From the NCBI GenBank assembly GCA_947383215.1, contig CANDCP010000001.1, positions 1 through 64,000 on the forward strand: a DNA stretch of 64,000 nt. The letters run 5' to 3'. Shown piece after piece: positions 1-9,316 of this stretch (position 1 is its first letter; each line of letters begins with the position of its first letter). Below the pieces are notes generated by a model. It worked only from the letters and a program-made list of their open reading frames with translations. It was not told the origin of the DNA and did not search any database. A program made the position numbers and the translations under genes. This stretch comes from an uncultured Roseburia sp. (GTDB lineage: Bacteria; Bacillota; Clostridia; Lachnospirales; Lachnospiraceae).

Positions 1-59
1 TTATTAACCAGGTAGTCTGTCTTATTGACTACACCATTATTATACTAGGAGATGAAACA

Positions 60-254
60 ATGGCTATTTTTCACGACGACTATCTGCCGGTCGGCTTTAG
101 CATGGGACTTGCCATGGATTTGACAGCGATGAGCCGTTTTTCCAGAATGACCGAGGCCGAAAAAGAAGAAGTGCTAAACCGCGCCAGAGATGCAAAATCA
201 AAACCTGAAATGCAGGACATTATCAGCAGTCTGTCTGACGAGACGGACATGTAA
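60..254 (+). CDS. Small conserved-looking protein of unknown function
   Basis: A 64-residue acidic protein with no signal peptide or membrane segment. An AGGAGATGAAACA stretch places a good ribosome binding site just before the ATG. The protein starts with a hydrophobic stretch containing PVGFSMGLAMDL and ends in a charged helix with KEEVLNRARDAKSKPEM. That pattern looks like a small folded helical protein rather than a chance frame. I do not recognise a named family. It stands alone on the plus strand, convergent with the glycan operon. Confidence 0.65.
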   Translation: MAIFHDDYLPVGFSMGLAMDLTAMSRFSRMTEAEKEEVLNRARDAKSKPEMQDIISSLSDETDM

Positions 255-335
255 GTTTTACGGCGGCATGCGTTTTCGCGCGGTTTTTGATAATGAACGC
301 CGCGCCGAAACGCACTGCCGCCCATGACATACGGC

Positions 336-362
336 CGCCGCGCAACACAGCGGCGCGCTTTT
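336..362 (+). terminator. Possible terminator after the small protein
   Basis: A GC-rich 6-bp inverted repeat (CGCCGC / GCGGCG, 8-nt loop) is followed by CGCTTTT. It lies between two convergent genes and could serve either. The stem is short and the T-tract is weak. Confidence 0.4.
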
Positions 363-382
363 GCCGTTTGATTTATCTGGTT

Positions 383-1423
383 TTAATACATGTAATGAAG
401 CGCCTTTAAATACTTTGTTTTGGATAGTTTTATAATGACGCAGGACAACATACACGTAACGCCTATCACTACACAATAGTACGCCAAACTATTTAACAAT
501 GGACGAAGTATGTAACCGACGTAAAAATCAACAAACATATGGAGGCCGAATATTAATACCGACATTTTCCTAAGCATACGCCCCGCCTGCAGATAACGTT
601 CCGGAATTTTAATGAAACACAGGATCAAAAATAACGGAATCGTCACAAAGGGCATCGCAAAAAACATAGAGGCAGCTTCGCAATCCGCATAATATTTCGC
701 CATATATACTTCTATATTCAAAAAGAGAAATGCCGCGGCCGCACAACAGACAAACAAGTATTTCCTATCTTGTATCTTATCATTATACATTTTGATTAAG
801 TACCCCGCCGCTGTAAAAAACAGTCCGAAAAACAACCCGTTTCTTGTCGTCTCAAAAATAGAATAATATATTTTTAAAATATTTCCCAAAATCGGAACAT
901 TCAAAAATACGTTTTGATACGCGTTGCCCAAAACTCCAATGATATATAAAACAGCGGAAATCATGATAATCCTCTTGATGCCAAGCCGAAAAACCTTACG
1001 AAACAGATATAACACAGCAACGGCCGCAATCAGACTTACAAAATACCAGAGCTGCCAGTACGAACCCACAAGGAAAAACTGTCTTATAAAATCCTGCGCA
1101 ATAAAACTGGCGGACTTTCCTTTTTTGACATACCCAAACAGGATTTGAGGTATATATAAAAACGTGTATATACTATATAATATCAATAACCGTTTTACAT
1201 ATCGCAGCGTTTCCCCCCTGTTTTTGAGCTTATCCGCGGAGAAGTAGCCGGACGACACAAAAAAGAAAGGAACCGCCATTCGACAAAGCACTTGATTAAA
1301 CCAAAAAGAAAGTCCGGCGTTTACATCAGAAAACGCCGGTATATGTATAGATACCACCAGCAACGCGCAAAGAAATTTCATGATGTCAATCGCAATGTAT
1401 TCTTTCTTTTCATCTAAATACAT
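383..1423 (-). CDS. Acyltransferase 3 family membrane protein
   Basis: Integral membrane O-acyltransferase (Acyltransferase_3 fold) of about 346 residues with around ten hydrophobic segments. Near the N-terminus it has an early membrane segment containing the typical VSIHIPAFSD stretch, whose His is the expected active-site residue. These enzymes usually O-acetylate surface polysaccharides, or sometimes other membrane substrates. It is the last gene of the glycan operon, so modification of the exported glycan is the likely role (inference). The start at 1423 was chosen because GGGAGTG precedes that ATG. A start 15 codons further upstream is open but has no clear Shine-Dalgarno. Confidence 0.85.
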   Translation of the reverse strand: MYLDEKKEYIAIDIMKFLCALLVVSIHIPAFSDVNAGLSFWFNQVLCRMAVPFFFVSSGYFSADKLKNRGETLRYVKRLLILYSIYTFLYIPQILFGYVKKGKSASFIAQDFIRQFFLVGSYWQLWYFVSLIAAVAVLYLFRKVFRLGIKRIIMISAVLYIIGVLGNAYQNVFLNVPILGNILKIYYSIFETTRNGLFFGLFFTAAGYLIKMYNDKIQDRKYLFVCCAAAAFLFLNIEVYMAKYYADCEAASMFFAMPFVTIPLFLILCFIKIPERYLQAGRMLRKMSVLIFGLHMFVDFYVGYILRPLLNSLAYYCVVIGVTCMLSCVIIKLSKTKYLKALHYMY

Positions 1424-1483
1424 CTTTTCACTCCCTTCGTCTCTCTTGCTTTGGAATTTCAAACACACTCTTTTGAAACCTCT

Positions 1484-2887
1484 CTATCTCTTAAATTTGA
1501 CACGCAGAATCATGCGGACGGCGTCTCTTATTTCCCCTGTCTGAAATACAATTACAAGCAGCAGCAAAAAAATCTCGTACAAAAACTGTCCCCTCAAATC
1601 GAGGAGCCAAACCACGATCTGAATCGTGAGAATCCCGTAAAGAAATATATCTTTTTTCAAATTCGTATCAAGCTTCATAATTTTTCTGGAATTGACAACC
1701 CGAAGCAGCCAATTTATGAAATAACTGATACATGTCGCCATAGCGGCTCCAACCGCGCCGAATACCGGAATAAAGATCAGATTCATACCTACGTTTGCCA
1801 CAGCGGACGCTAAGGTTGTATAAAAAATCATAGACGTTTTCTTTGCCGCAGTATAAATCGTACCAAGGAACGCCGACATCATTTGAAAGGATACGCCCAG
1901 AACGAGAAACGGCGCCATTAAATAGGCCTCGTAAAAATCTTTTAAAAACAAGATCCTGCAGATAATCTGAATAAAGCATGTAATTGCGGAAACACATACG
2001 ATATTCAGGGCCGCATATTTGCGGTATATCTCACTGAAAAATTTTCTGCTTTCCTCTGAACCGAAATTCTCCACAGCGGATATCTGCCACGCGTTCATAA
2101 ATACGCCCGAGACCACACTGAGTAACGACGGAATCTTATACGCAACAGAGTAAATTCCGTTTACCGCTACGCCGCAGAAGTAGGTAACGAGAAATTTGTC
2201 AGAAGAATTATTGATCCACCAGCTGATCGAGTTCGGGATTAATGGTATGGAGTATCTCACCATCTCTTTGGCATACTGTCTGTCCAACTTTTTGATCGAA
2301 AAAATATAGCGATACATCTCCGTCCGAATCAGAAGCCAGACGGAAGCTGCTCCCATTCCGATCATATAGCCCGTCAGATATCCCTTTACCCCAAACCGGA
2401 ACACAAGCAAAAATAAAATATTAAACAGAATTGTTACCGCGGTATTGACAATTCCCCCAAATGCAAACTCCTTTACTTTTTCCAGCCCCCGCGCCGCATA
2501 AGATAAAAAGGAGTTTACCGCATAAATACAATAATACAGAACAAAAAAAAGATAATACTCTTTTAGCGTCTCAACCAAAAATAACAGCGGAGAAAATAAG
2601 AGCATAGCTGCCAGTCCAATCACATTGAGCCAAAACCCAACCGACACGATCTGCGCCTTATCCTCATTCTGATCCAGGCAAAAACGCATTACGGCTTCGT
2701 TGATCAAAACCGTGAAAACCGGCCACAGCATAGTAACAATTGTGACAATTAAATCCGAGATACCGTATTCTGCCGTTGTCAGTACGGAAGTATAAAAGGG
2801 AACAAATACAAACGCCAGCAGCTTCTGGCCAAAGCTGCCTATCATAAACAGAACCGTATTTTTCCCCAGCTTCTCATATCTACCCAT
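1484..2887 (-). CDS. Polysaccharide flippase (Wzx-type, MATE/MOP superfamily)
   Basis: A 467-residue protein made almost entirely of hydrophobic segments (12-14 predicted by eye). The N-terminus (FMIGSFGQKLLAFVFVPFYT, then LTTAEYGISDL) is typical of RfbX/Wzx flippases. The expected role is flipping the undecaprenyl-PP-linked repeat unit to the outer membrane face. It pairs with the Wzy-like protein at 5140-6357, which marks a Wzx/Wzy-dependent pathway. AGGTGATTGATTT precedes the ATG. Confidence 0.9.
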   Translation of the reverse strand: MGRYEKLGKNTVLFMIGSFGQKLLAFVFVPFYTSVLTTAEYGISDLIVTIVTMLWPVFTVLINEAVMRFCLDQNEDKAQIVSVGFWLNVIGLAAMLLFSPLLFLVETLKEYYLFFVLYYCIYAVNSFLSYAARGLEKVKEFAFGGIVNTAVTILFNILFLLVFRFGVKGYLTGYMIGMGAASVWLLIRTEMYRYIFSIKKLDRQYAKEMVRYSIPLIPNSISWWINNSSDKFLVTYFCGVAVNGIYSVAYKIPSLLSVVSGVFMNAWQISAVENFGSEESRKFFSEIYRKYAALNIVCVSAITCFIQIICRILFLKDFYEAYLMAPFLVLGVSFQMMSAFLGTIYTAAKKTSMIFYTTLASAVANVGMNLIFIPVFGAVGAAMATCISYFINWLLRVVNSRKIMKLDTNLKKDIFLYGILTIQIVVWLLDLRGQFLYEIFLLLLVIVFQTGEIRDAVRMILRVKFKR

Positions 2888-2909
2888 AAATCAATCACCT
2901 GTCCGTCCG

Positions 2910-4007
2910 CTATACGAGCGATTCCCGATATATGTTCTCAATTTTTTGGGTCATAACCTCATCCGTACAGCAATCTTGAATAAACTGATATCCCTGTTCA
3001 ACCATTTCATCAAGAAAAATTTGTTTCGTCATAATTTTTCTGATATGCTCCGCCAGTTGTTCATGATTGTTAAAATCCATATCCAGACAATACTCTCCAA
3101 CATCCTTATAGCCGCCCGTCCTTGTGCGGATCACAGGCACTTTCATTGCAAACGCCTCCAAAACCGAAACCGGGAACCCCTCGAAATCGCTTGGAAGAAC
3201 CATCACATCTGTTATGCTGAGTATATCCACCGGATCAACCTGACCGCTAAAAATAACATTCTCCCCAACGCCAAGCTCCCCGGCCTTTCGAACCAGCTGC
3301 TCTTTATAAGCGTCCGCGCCCGTACCCGTAAAAATACATTTCACATTTTTCAATCCGCCCTGATTCGCCAAGCAGTTCAATGCGCGCAGCATACAGGTAT
3401 GATTCTTGATTGGCTCCAGCCGACACAGCATAGTTATCACAAACGCTTCCTCAATGTGATATTTCTCCCTTACCTTGCGATTATACTCTTCCGGATTCTT
3501 TACGTATTTCTGAACGGCAATCCCGTTATATACAAGCTCTATCTCTCCTTCGGCAATCCCGTATCTTTGCATCAGCATCCGCTTACACTCGGTAGATACG
3601 GCAACGGCCTTGCTGCCAATAAACGTATTTAACCGCAGCAGCTTTCCGCTTCCTATTTTTAATAAATGGTTTGTCCAGATATAGGGAACGTTTGTCATTC
3701 TTAATTTTCTCATCCACTCTATATAAAAAGCGCATATTCTCCAATGGCAGTGTATGACGTCAATATGATTTTCACAGATCGCTTTTTTCAATTTCCGAAC
3801 ATTCCGGATAACGGCAAGCGGATTTTTTTTCAAAAAATCTATCTGAATAACGTCGATTCCGCAGCTGTCAAACGCCTTCCTCTCGCAAAGATTATCGGAA
3901 GCGACAAATACCGTATTCCCTCTTTTCACAAGTCCTTTTGATAATGTTAAAATATGATCTTCTACGCCGCCTCGATGCAGCGACTTTGATAATTGCAAAA
4001 TATTCAC
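2910..4007 (-). CDS. Glycosyltransferase family 4 (GT-B fold)
   Basis: About 365 residues. The N-terminal GT-B domain opens with LQLSKSLHRGGVEDHI, and the C-terminal nucleotide-binding domain carries the GT4 motif region DFEGFPVSVLEAFAMKVPVI (about residues 285-305) with its conserved Glu residues. It probably adds one sugar to the lipid-linked repeat unit at the inner membrane face. The start is probably GTG at 4007, preceded by AAAGG at good spacing. An earlier in-frame TTG overlaps the preceding gene's stop. Donor and acceptor cannot be read from sequence. Confidence 0.88.
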   Translation of the reverse strand: MNILQLSKSLHRGGVEDHILTLSKGLVKRGNTVFVASDNLCERKAFDSCGIDVIQIDFLKKNPLAVIRNVRKLKKAICENHIDVIHCHWRICAFYIEWMRKLRMTNVPYIWTNHLLKIGSGKLLRLNTFIGSKAVAVSTECKRMLMQRYGIAEGEIELVYNGIAVQKYVKNPEEYNRKVREKYHIEEAFVITMLCRLEPIKNHTCMLRALNCLANQGGLKNVKCIFTGTGADAYKEQLVRKAGELGVGENVIFSGQVDPVDILSITDVMVLPSDFEGFPVSVLEAFAMKVPVIRTRTGGYKDVGEYCLDMDFNNHEQLAEHIRKIMTKQIFLDEMVEQGYQFIQDCCTDEVMTQKIENIYRESLV

Positions 4008-4009
4008 GT

Positions 4010-5143
4010 TTACCAACCTTTCTCAAAAGCCCTCTCAATAAAATCCAAGGATCTTTGCCGCATTTTTTGAAGCCTGAGATTCACCTGCCGATATGCGATA
4101 TGCCGTATTTCAAACGGAATTTTGGCGTCGCACTCCGCCAAATTTTCATCGAGTTCCAGCTCCCTTAACAAACTTCGCATCCGCTCTCCCCTTGCGCTGT
4201 GCGCAAAAGTCAGAAAGTCTTTCTCAAAAATCAGGGAAAATGCCGTTCCGTGAAATGAATTAGTCACAATGTAATCCGCATGATAGATCGCATTCAAAAA
4301 GCTTACGGGGTCGACAAAACTCTTTTTTTTGACTCTTCCGGATATCCCTGTATCAATGGGCGAAATATCCATCACTTTCGATGCGCTCTGTTTTGCAAGC
4401 CACTTTGCATATTGATTCAGTCTTTTATTTTTCTCCAACGCATACACAAGAATATACTTTTGCCTGTCTTTCCCATCCCGCTCTATAAATCTCATCCACT
4501 CGCTTTTCTCCAACAAAAAAGTAGGGTCAAGCACCGTCTCAATCGGCTTTTGCACCAGAGAACTCAAACGGTCTGCCAGCGACTGCTCCCGAACGGAAAT
4601 ACGGTCAAGCCCTTTTACACTCTCGGCCAGCGTATAAAGCTCCTCCTGCTCCATCTCCCTGCCCACACTGGCCGCGTAAGAAATTTTTTTAGCCGCTCCA
4701 TCCACAAACTTTAACAGATACGCGTCGTCTAATGATTTTCCGGTCAAATCTTTATTCCAGATCTGATCGCTCCCGGCAAACCAAACGTCCAACACGGGCT
4801 TTCCTTCTTTTAACTCCTCATACGAATAAAAACGCCTCGTCCTCTTTATGTTTTCATCCAAAAACTTCTGATATTTTTTTACGGAGCGACGTTTTTGCAG
4901 AAATCTGCAGTCCATACAAGACAGATAAAAGAACTCCCGGATTCCCTTTTTATTTATTCCGTGTGTTCTGAGCGCGTTAAACGGATTTCTAAAAATATGA
5001 TTCGCCACTCTGTGATACCATGGATAATAATCAACCACAACCGCCTCGGAAAGCGATTCTAACGTATGATAGAGCGCAAAGGTCTGCAGCGCCGCCCCCA
5101 CATTATAAACGCAATGAAACGTAATAATTCCTGCCCTTTTCAA
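4010..5143 (-). CDS. Polysaccharide pyruvyl transferase family protein
   Basis: A 377-residue PS_pyruv_trans-type protein. The N-terminal VGAALQTFALYHTLE segment and the late TNSFHGTAFSLIFEK segment (about residues 292-308) are family hallmarks. Members transfer pyruvate from phosphoenolpyruvate to form ketals on glycans, although many in clostridial loci are uncharacterised. It starts with TTG overlapping the upstream stop, with AAGGAG correctly spaced in front, which suggests translational coupling. In the operon it implies an acidic, pyruvylated glycan (inference). Confidence 0.85.
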   Translation of the reverse strand: MKRAGIITFHCVYNVGAALQTFALYHTLESLSEAVVVDYYPWYHRVANHIFRNPFNALRTHGINKKGIREFFYLSCMDCRFLQKRRSVKKYQKFLDENIKRTRRFYSYEELKEGKPVLDVWFAGSDQIWNKDLTGKSLDDAYLLKFVDGAAKKISYAASVGREMEQEELYTLAESVKGLDRISVREQSLADRLSSLVQKPIETVLDPTFLLEKSEWMRFIERDGKDRQKYILVYALEKNKRLNQYAKWLAKQSASKVMDISPIDTGISGRVKKKSFVDPVSFLNAIYHADYIVTNSFHGTAFSLIFEKDFLTFAHSARGERMRSLLRELELDENLAECDAKIPFEIRHIAYRQVNLRLQKMRQRSLDFIERAFEKGW

Positions 5144-6357
5144 TCTGTACTCCTTCTTTTCCCAATATTAAAAGCAATTGACAGAACCAAAAAATATAAC
5201 AATAGATTATGCATATCATAAATTGGATTTCCCGTCACGCCGTAAAAGAGATAAAATATCTGAACTGCCGTCGCAAAGCGATAAATCCGTATCTCCCTTT
5301 TATCCGACGCCGCTTTCAGCTTCTTAACGGAATAGTACAGACTTACAAACATTGCGAGACAAAAAAGCGCCGCGCCGACAATTCCCACCTCGCACAGAAG
5401 CTGCAAATAGATATTGTGCGCATGAATTCTGCTCCCCCAGTAATTGACAATGCTGTGAGCATAGGAAAACCAGCCGTTGCCCCAAATCGGACTGTTCTTA
5501 AACAAATCAAACGCGTATGCATACAAGGTGAATCTTCCGCTTGAAAATTCATTGATCGACGCCGCCTTTATAAAAAATCGAAGCAGCGTATCGCGCGTCT
5601 GCGGCACAAAAAAAGTTGCCAGAAAAAAAACGCATACGGCAGCTATGCTGTAAATAAATATTTTTTTCACTTTCTTTGTAAAGCTTTCCCGCAGACTCAA
5701 CACGATGAAAATCGCAAATCCTCCAAACAGTATGCTCATGCGCTTACCGGTTAAAAGCAACGATACTACCTCCAGGACAATCCATACACTATTCCCGTAC
5801 CGTTTCGCCCTTTTTCCAGTTAAAATCAGCGCCATAATTCCGAATAAAATGTAAACGGCATTGATTGCCACCTGATTTGTAAAGCCGTTCAGATACGTTC
5901 CCGCAACCCGGTCCAGATCCATCTCCTCATTCTTCATGATAAAAGGTTCAAACACAAACTCATACACATCCGGCATGAGAAGCTGGATTAACGTAATACA
6001 GCTAAATATCTTACCCAATACGGAAATAAACGATATTGCAAATTCATCTATCGAAATATCATGATCGCATCGAAACAAAAGCACAAGTCCTGCCATATAG
6101 AACACAACATACGACATGCTTCCGCCGTATCCCTTATTTTGTATCAATATGATAAACAGCGTCGCTATCCAAAAAATCTTCTCCTTACAAAATCCGATTC
6201 TCTGTTTCACAAAAAGCAGATTCATAATAAAAACGGCAATCACAAGGCCCGCCAGAATCATACGCACATTTACGGACGTAAGAGACACAGTATATGCGAT
6301 TATGATCACCAGTACAAGCATGCATCGCTCAAAAAAATTCGCACTTTTTATTTTCAT
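5140..6357 (-). CDS. O-antigen ligase / Wzy-type polymerase family protein
   Basis: A 405-residue polytopic membrane protein. A large extracytoplasmic loop near residues 285-325 contains GNGWFSYAHSIVNYWGS and then RIHAHNIYLQLLCEVG, the typical Wzy_C/O-antigen-ligase signature of an H-x-x-x-L segment before the last helices. In a locus with a Wzx flippase the parsimonious role is polymerisation of repeat units on the outer face. A ligase role cannot be excluded. The gene order Wzy, pyruvyltransferase, glycosyltransferase, Wzx is tightly packed. Confidence 0.85.
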   Translation of the reverse strand: MKIKSANFFERCMLVLVIIIAYTVSLTSVNVRMILAGLVIAVFIMNLLFVKQRIGFCKEKIFWIATLFIILIQNKGYGGSMSYVVFYMAGLVLLFRCDHDISIDEFAISFISVLGKIFSCITLIQLLMPDVYEFVFEPFIMKNEEMDLDRVAGTYLNGFTNQVAINAVYILFGIMALILTGKRAKRYGNSVWIVLEVVSLLLTGKRMSILFGGFAIFIVLSLRESFTKKVKKIFIYSIAAVCVFFLATFFVPQTRDTLLRFFIKAASINEFSSGRFTLYAYAFDLFKNSPIWGNGWFSYAHSIVNYWGSRIHAHNIYLQLLCEVGIVGAALFCLAMFVSLYYSVKKLKAASDKREIRIYRFATAVQIFYLFYGVTGNPIYDMHNLLLYFLVLSIAFNIGKRRSTD

Positions 6358-6360
6358 AAA

Positions 6361-7605
6361 TTATCTCATCTTTCTAAATCGATAGAATAACTCCAAAACT
6401 ATTTTTCGGCGAGGAAAGCGCCGGCCGTCGGAAATCTGTTTGGCGTTTTTCTCTCCGCCCTTTACCATTTTCAGCAGATATCTGTTTTCTTCCAACTCCA
6501 TCGGACCATATTGCCCGCGTGAATACCAATCCCTTAAATCCTTTTGCAATCCTGATTCCCGATTCAAATACTCTATAATTTCCTCTGTCTTTTCAAAAAC
6601 TCTTCCGTTTTGATTCTGTGAAACCGCACACGCAACATTTCCGCTCACGGAATTTGTCAGAACATAGCAATTTGCAGCATACGCCTCATAATACGTGTAA
6701 GCATACGTCTCCGGCCAAATAGAGCCAAGATATACCGCGTGAATCTTATGTTTCCGCAATGCCCGCGTCATAGCGTCGTCCCCGTCTCTCTGAAAAGATA
6801 CGCTTATATTCTCGACATTCTTTAAACGCTCTGTCCCGATCCCGAAATAATAAAACCGGATTTTAGGATTATCTGTCCGCGCTACAATTGTTTTCCATTC
6901 ATTCCACCCTTTATTTGCCGTCTGCGTTCCCGGAAAAGCAATTCTGATTTCTGTATCTGTGTCATCTTTGTTTTCTTTGTATTCACCCTTCAACGTCTGA
7001 TGCAATACTACGCGTATCTTGTCTAAAGGCGCTCCCGATAACGACGCCCACTGCCGTTTTACCGACTCCGAAGGCGCGATAAACTCTAATCTGTGTCGGT
7101 TGTGTTTAAAAAAGGCCAGGTTTTGCGTTACGTATGTCTCATCGCAGTAACGGCATTCTTTCTTTGAACAAAGGCCATTTTGCGCTTTGCAGAATCTCTC
7201 TCCGTTTAACAAAAGGTTCCCCTGTTTACAGACAGAATAATAATCATGCAAATAAAATTTCATACTGCAGTCAAACAAATCGGTTATCTTTATCAGCTCT
7301 CTTATATTCGCCTTTAATAAATGATGAATATGAATCTGTATACACTCGCATTCCTGTTTCTGAAGCTCATACAGCTTTGCAACGATTCCCCGAGCGCTAA
7401 ACAGACCGGCAAACCTTCGGTCGATGTTAAGCCCCCAGCCATACGCCGTTAACTTTCCAATCTGTTTTCTGACCGGAAAAATAAAAACATAAGACAGTTC
7501 CTGCTCATACAACATTTTTTGATGCGCCCTTATTACCTTATTTGTCCCGCCGTTCGCATACAGGTAATTCCCGCACGAACAGGAAAAAATATATTTTTTA
7601 TACAC
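6361..7605 (-). CDS. Glycosyltransferase with a four-cysteine insertion
   Basis: About 414 residues. It opens with FSCSCGNYLYANGGTNKVI, a GT-B glycosyltransferase N-terminus of the kind that contains a Gly-Gly donor loop. A central segment has HDYYSVCKQGNLL followed by a cysteine cluster (CKAQNGLCSKKECRYC), which looks like a small metal-binding insertion. The C-terminal half contains FPGTQTANKGWNEW and YYEAYAANCYVL, consistent with GT4 nucleotide-sugar binding. I place the start at GTG 7605, preceded by CGGAG. A longer frame would overlap the upstream gene by over 130 bases and is low complexity. Confidence 0.82.
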   Translation of the reverse strand: MYKKYIFSCSCGNYLYANGGTNKVIRAHQKMLYEQELSYVFIFPVRKQIGKLTAYGWGLNIDRRFAGLFSARGIVAKLYELQKQECECIQIHIHHLLKANIRELIKITDLFDCSMKFYLHDYYSVCKQGNLLLNGERFCKAQNGLCSKKECRYCDETYVTQNLAFFKHNRHRLEFIAPSESVKRQWASLSGAPLDKIRVVLHQTLKGEYKENKDDTDTEIRIAFPGTQTANKGWNEWKTIVARTDNPKIRFYYFGIGTERLKNVENISVSFQRDGDDAMTRALRKHKIHAVYLGSIWPETYAYTYYEAYAANCYVLTNSVSGNVACAVSQNQNGRVFEKTEEIIEYLNRESGLQKDLRDWYSRGQYGPMELEENRYLLKMVKGGEKNAKQISDGRRFPRRKIVLELFYRFRKMR

Positions 7606-7607
7606 TG

Positions 7608-8762
7608 TTATACTCCGTTTTCTTGCTTTCCACCGCCTGCCGCTTCGCTGTTTTCCAGCAGCGCTTCCCGCAGCGCCTCGAGATATCCATATTGATATCG
7701 CTCGTCCGGCTCCATATAACTTCCCTCTCCCCATTCGTTCCATGCCGTCAGGAAGATCATGTCCTTTTTATATTCCGTCTTTGCCTTTTTTATCAGCCGC
7801 GACATGTATTTCTTAAACTTTTCCGGACTGGCTCCTTTATATACCTTGCCCTTATCCCCTCTTCGCGGCGTATTATCCCAGTCTACAAATCCACCCGGAA
7901 TAAGTTTGGCGTCTTCCACTTTGCGGCTCAGTATAAGCTCCCATGTTTTATCGTAGTCTAACACCTGAAGCCCGTACGGATTTAAATTGTTTAAACTGAA
8001 ATTCGTATGCTTCTCCAGAAAATTTGATATCTTTCTTTTTATCTTTCTCAATGTTATAAATTTTTGTTTCAGCGCCATCTGATTGTACGCATAGATCGGC
8101 TCAAACATAATGTTATAGTCCAGCTTTTCGTCGTCTTTCTTTCCCTGGAAGTCAAAACTCGGGTGCTGATACGCAATCTCAAGTCCGGTCAGCCCGTACT
8201 CTACCGCCGTCTTTTTCAGATAATCGATCATTTGATTTAAATCATCGATCAAATCCACCCTATATAATACAAGCAGCGGCTTTCCGTTTACTCTGATATA
8301 ACGCTCGTCCTGAAAATACGGCAGCAAATATAAAAAATGCGCTTTCCAATCCTCTTCTCCGCCATACCGCTGGGCAATCAATGTCTGGCAGTTCTTTCCC
8401 GCCGTCCACGCGTTCGTCCACGACTCGTTCGCCCAACAAAGACAATAGTTGATCTGAATGTCTTTATTTTCCAAAAGCAGCTCAAGCGGTTTTTCTAACA
8501 ACAGCTTCCCGCCAAACCAATAGTGATAGAAACAAAAGCCGTACACGCCATACTTGTTTGCCAAATCAGCCTGCCATCTCAATGTATCGATATCCAAAAG
8601 ATTATAATAATTCTTATTCAAAGGCTCCCGCGGCTGCTCGTGCCCCTCATAAAGCGGCTTGGCGTTTCTAACGTTCACCCACTCGGTAAATCCTTTGCCC
8701 CACCACTGTTCATTTTCCGGAATCACATGGAACTGTGGAACATAAAAACAAATTACTTTCAT
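7608..8762 (-). CDS. WbsX-like (GH99-like domain) protein
   Basis: A 384-residue protein of the Glyco_tranf_WbsX family. Diagnostic segments are FYVPQFHVIPENEQWWGKGF with FTEWVNV directly after, GVYGFCFYHYWFGGK, and CWANESWT near residue 108. The C-terminal FLTAWNEWGEGSYMEPD completes the signature. These proteins are common in O-antigen and capsule loci and resemble endo-acting GH99 enzymes. Whether they transfer or cleave glycans is unsettled. It overlaps the upstream gene by four bases (ATGA). Confidence 0.88.
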   Translation of the reverse strand: MKVICFYVPQFHVIPENEQWWGKGFTEWVNVRNAKPLYEGHEQPREPLNKNYYNLLDIDTLRWQADLANKYGVYGFCFYHYWFGGKLLLEKPLELLLENKDIQINYCLCWANESWTNAWTAGKNCQTLIAQRYGGEEDWKAHFLYLLPYFQDERYIRVNGKPLLVLYRVDLIDDLNQMIDYLKKTAVEYGLTGLEIAYQHPSFDFQGKKDDEKLDYNIMFEPIYAYNQMALKQKFITLRKIKRKISNFLEKHTNFSLNNLNPYGLQVLDYDKTWELILSRKVEDAKLIPGGFVDWDNTPRRGDKGKVYKGASPEKFKKYMSRLIKKAKTEYKKDMIFLTAWNEWGEGSYMEPDERYQYGYLEALREALLENSEAAGGGKQENGV

Positions 8763-9316
8763 CTCTTTTCCCTCTCTATTTTCCCGTCTCTCTTATGCTT
8801 CCCGTCAAAATGTTCAAAGAGACCGGCATCTGAAATACTTCCATCCTTCGATTCCTCTCTTCTCCTTTTCACGAACGATTCAAAATCGCCCAGTACTCTG
8901 CACGGACTCCCGCCTGCCACAACATTATCCGGCACATCCTTATTTACCAGAGAGTTCGCGGCGATAATTACGTTGGAACCAATCTTTACATCGTACAAAA
9001 CAGACACGTTTGCTCCGATAAAAACATTATCCCCGACCTCTATACAGCCCTTTTTCTCACAATAAACCGTGCCGTCATTCATGGAATTGAGCATGGAATG
9101 AATGATATCATGCGTAATAAAAGAGACATTCGACGCCATTTTCACGTTATTTCCGATTCGAATAAGTCCGGGATACAGCGGTATCTTTCTCCCCTGCATC
9201 CGACAGTCCTTCCCCATCGAAGCAAAAATCCCTTTTCTTCGGCAATATTCCGCCCTTTTCGCCGCGCCGAAAATCATACACAAACGAATCCAGTGATAAT
9301 ATCTCTTCCATTTCAT
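8759..9316 (-). CDS. Hexapeptide-repeat acyltransferase (left-handed beta-helix)
   Basis: A 185-residue protein with repeated hexapeptide turns from about residue 45 to 145 (IGNNVKMASNVSFITHD, then VGDNVFIGANVSVLYDVKIG). It ends with NVVAGGSPCRVLGDF, the typical coenzyme-A-binding end of LbH acetyltransferases. The predicted role is O- or N-acetylation of a sugar of the repeat unit using acetyl-CoA. The ATG overlaps the upstream ATP-grasp gene by four bases, so the two are probably co-translated. The substrate is not deducible. Confidence 0.85.
   Translation of the reverse strand: MKWKRYYHWIRLCMIFGAAKRAEYCRRKGIFASMGKDCRMQGRKIPLYPGLIRIGNNVKMASNVSFITHDIIHSMLNSMNDGTVYCEKKGCIEVGDNVFIGANVSVLYDVKIGSNVIIAANSLVNKDVPDNVVAGGSPCRVLGDFESFVKRRREESKDGSISDAGLFEHFDGKHKRDGKIEREKR

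Noticed and set aside
1451..1813. Plus-strand open frame of 120 codons opposite the flippase gene
   Set aside because: It lies fully antisense to a clear Wzx-type gene and has no family features or ribosome binding site.
7605..7743. N-terminal extension of the glycosyltransferase gene
   Set aside because: It overlaps the WbsX-like gene and is low-complexity Arg/Gly-rich sequence. GTG at 7605 with CGGAG upstream is a better start.
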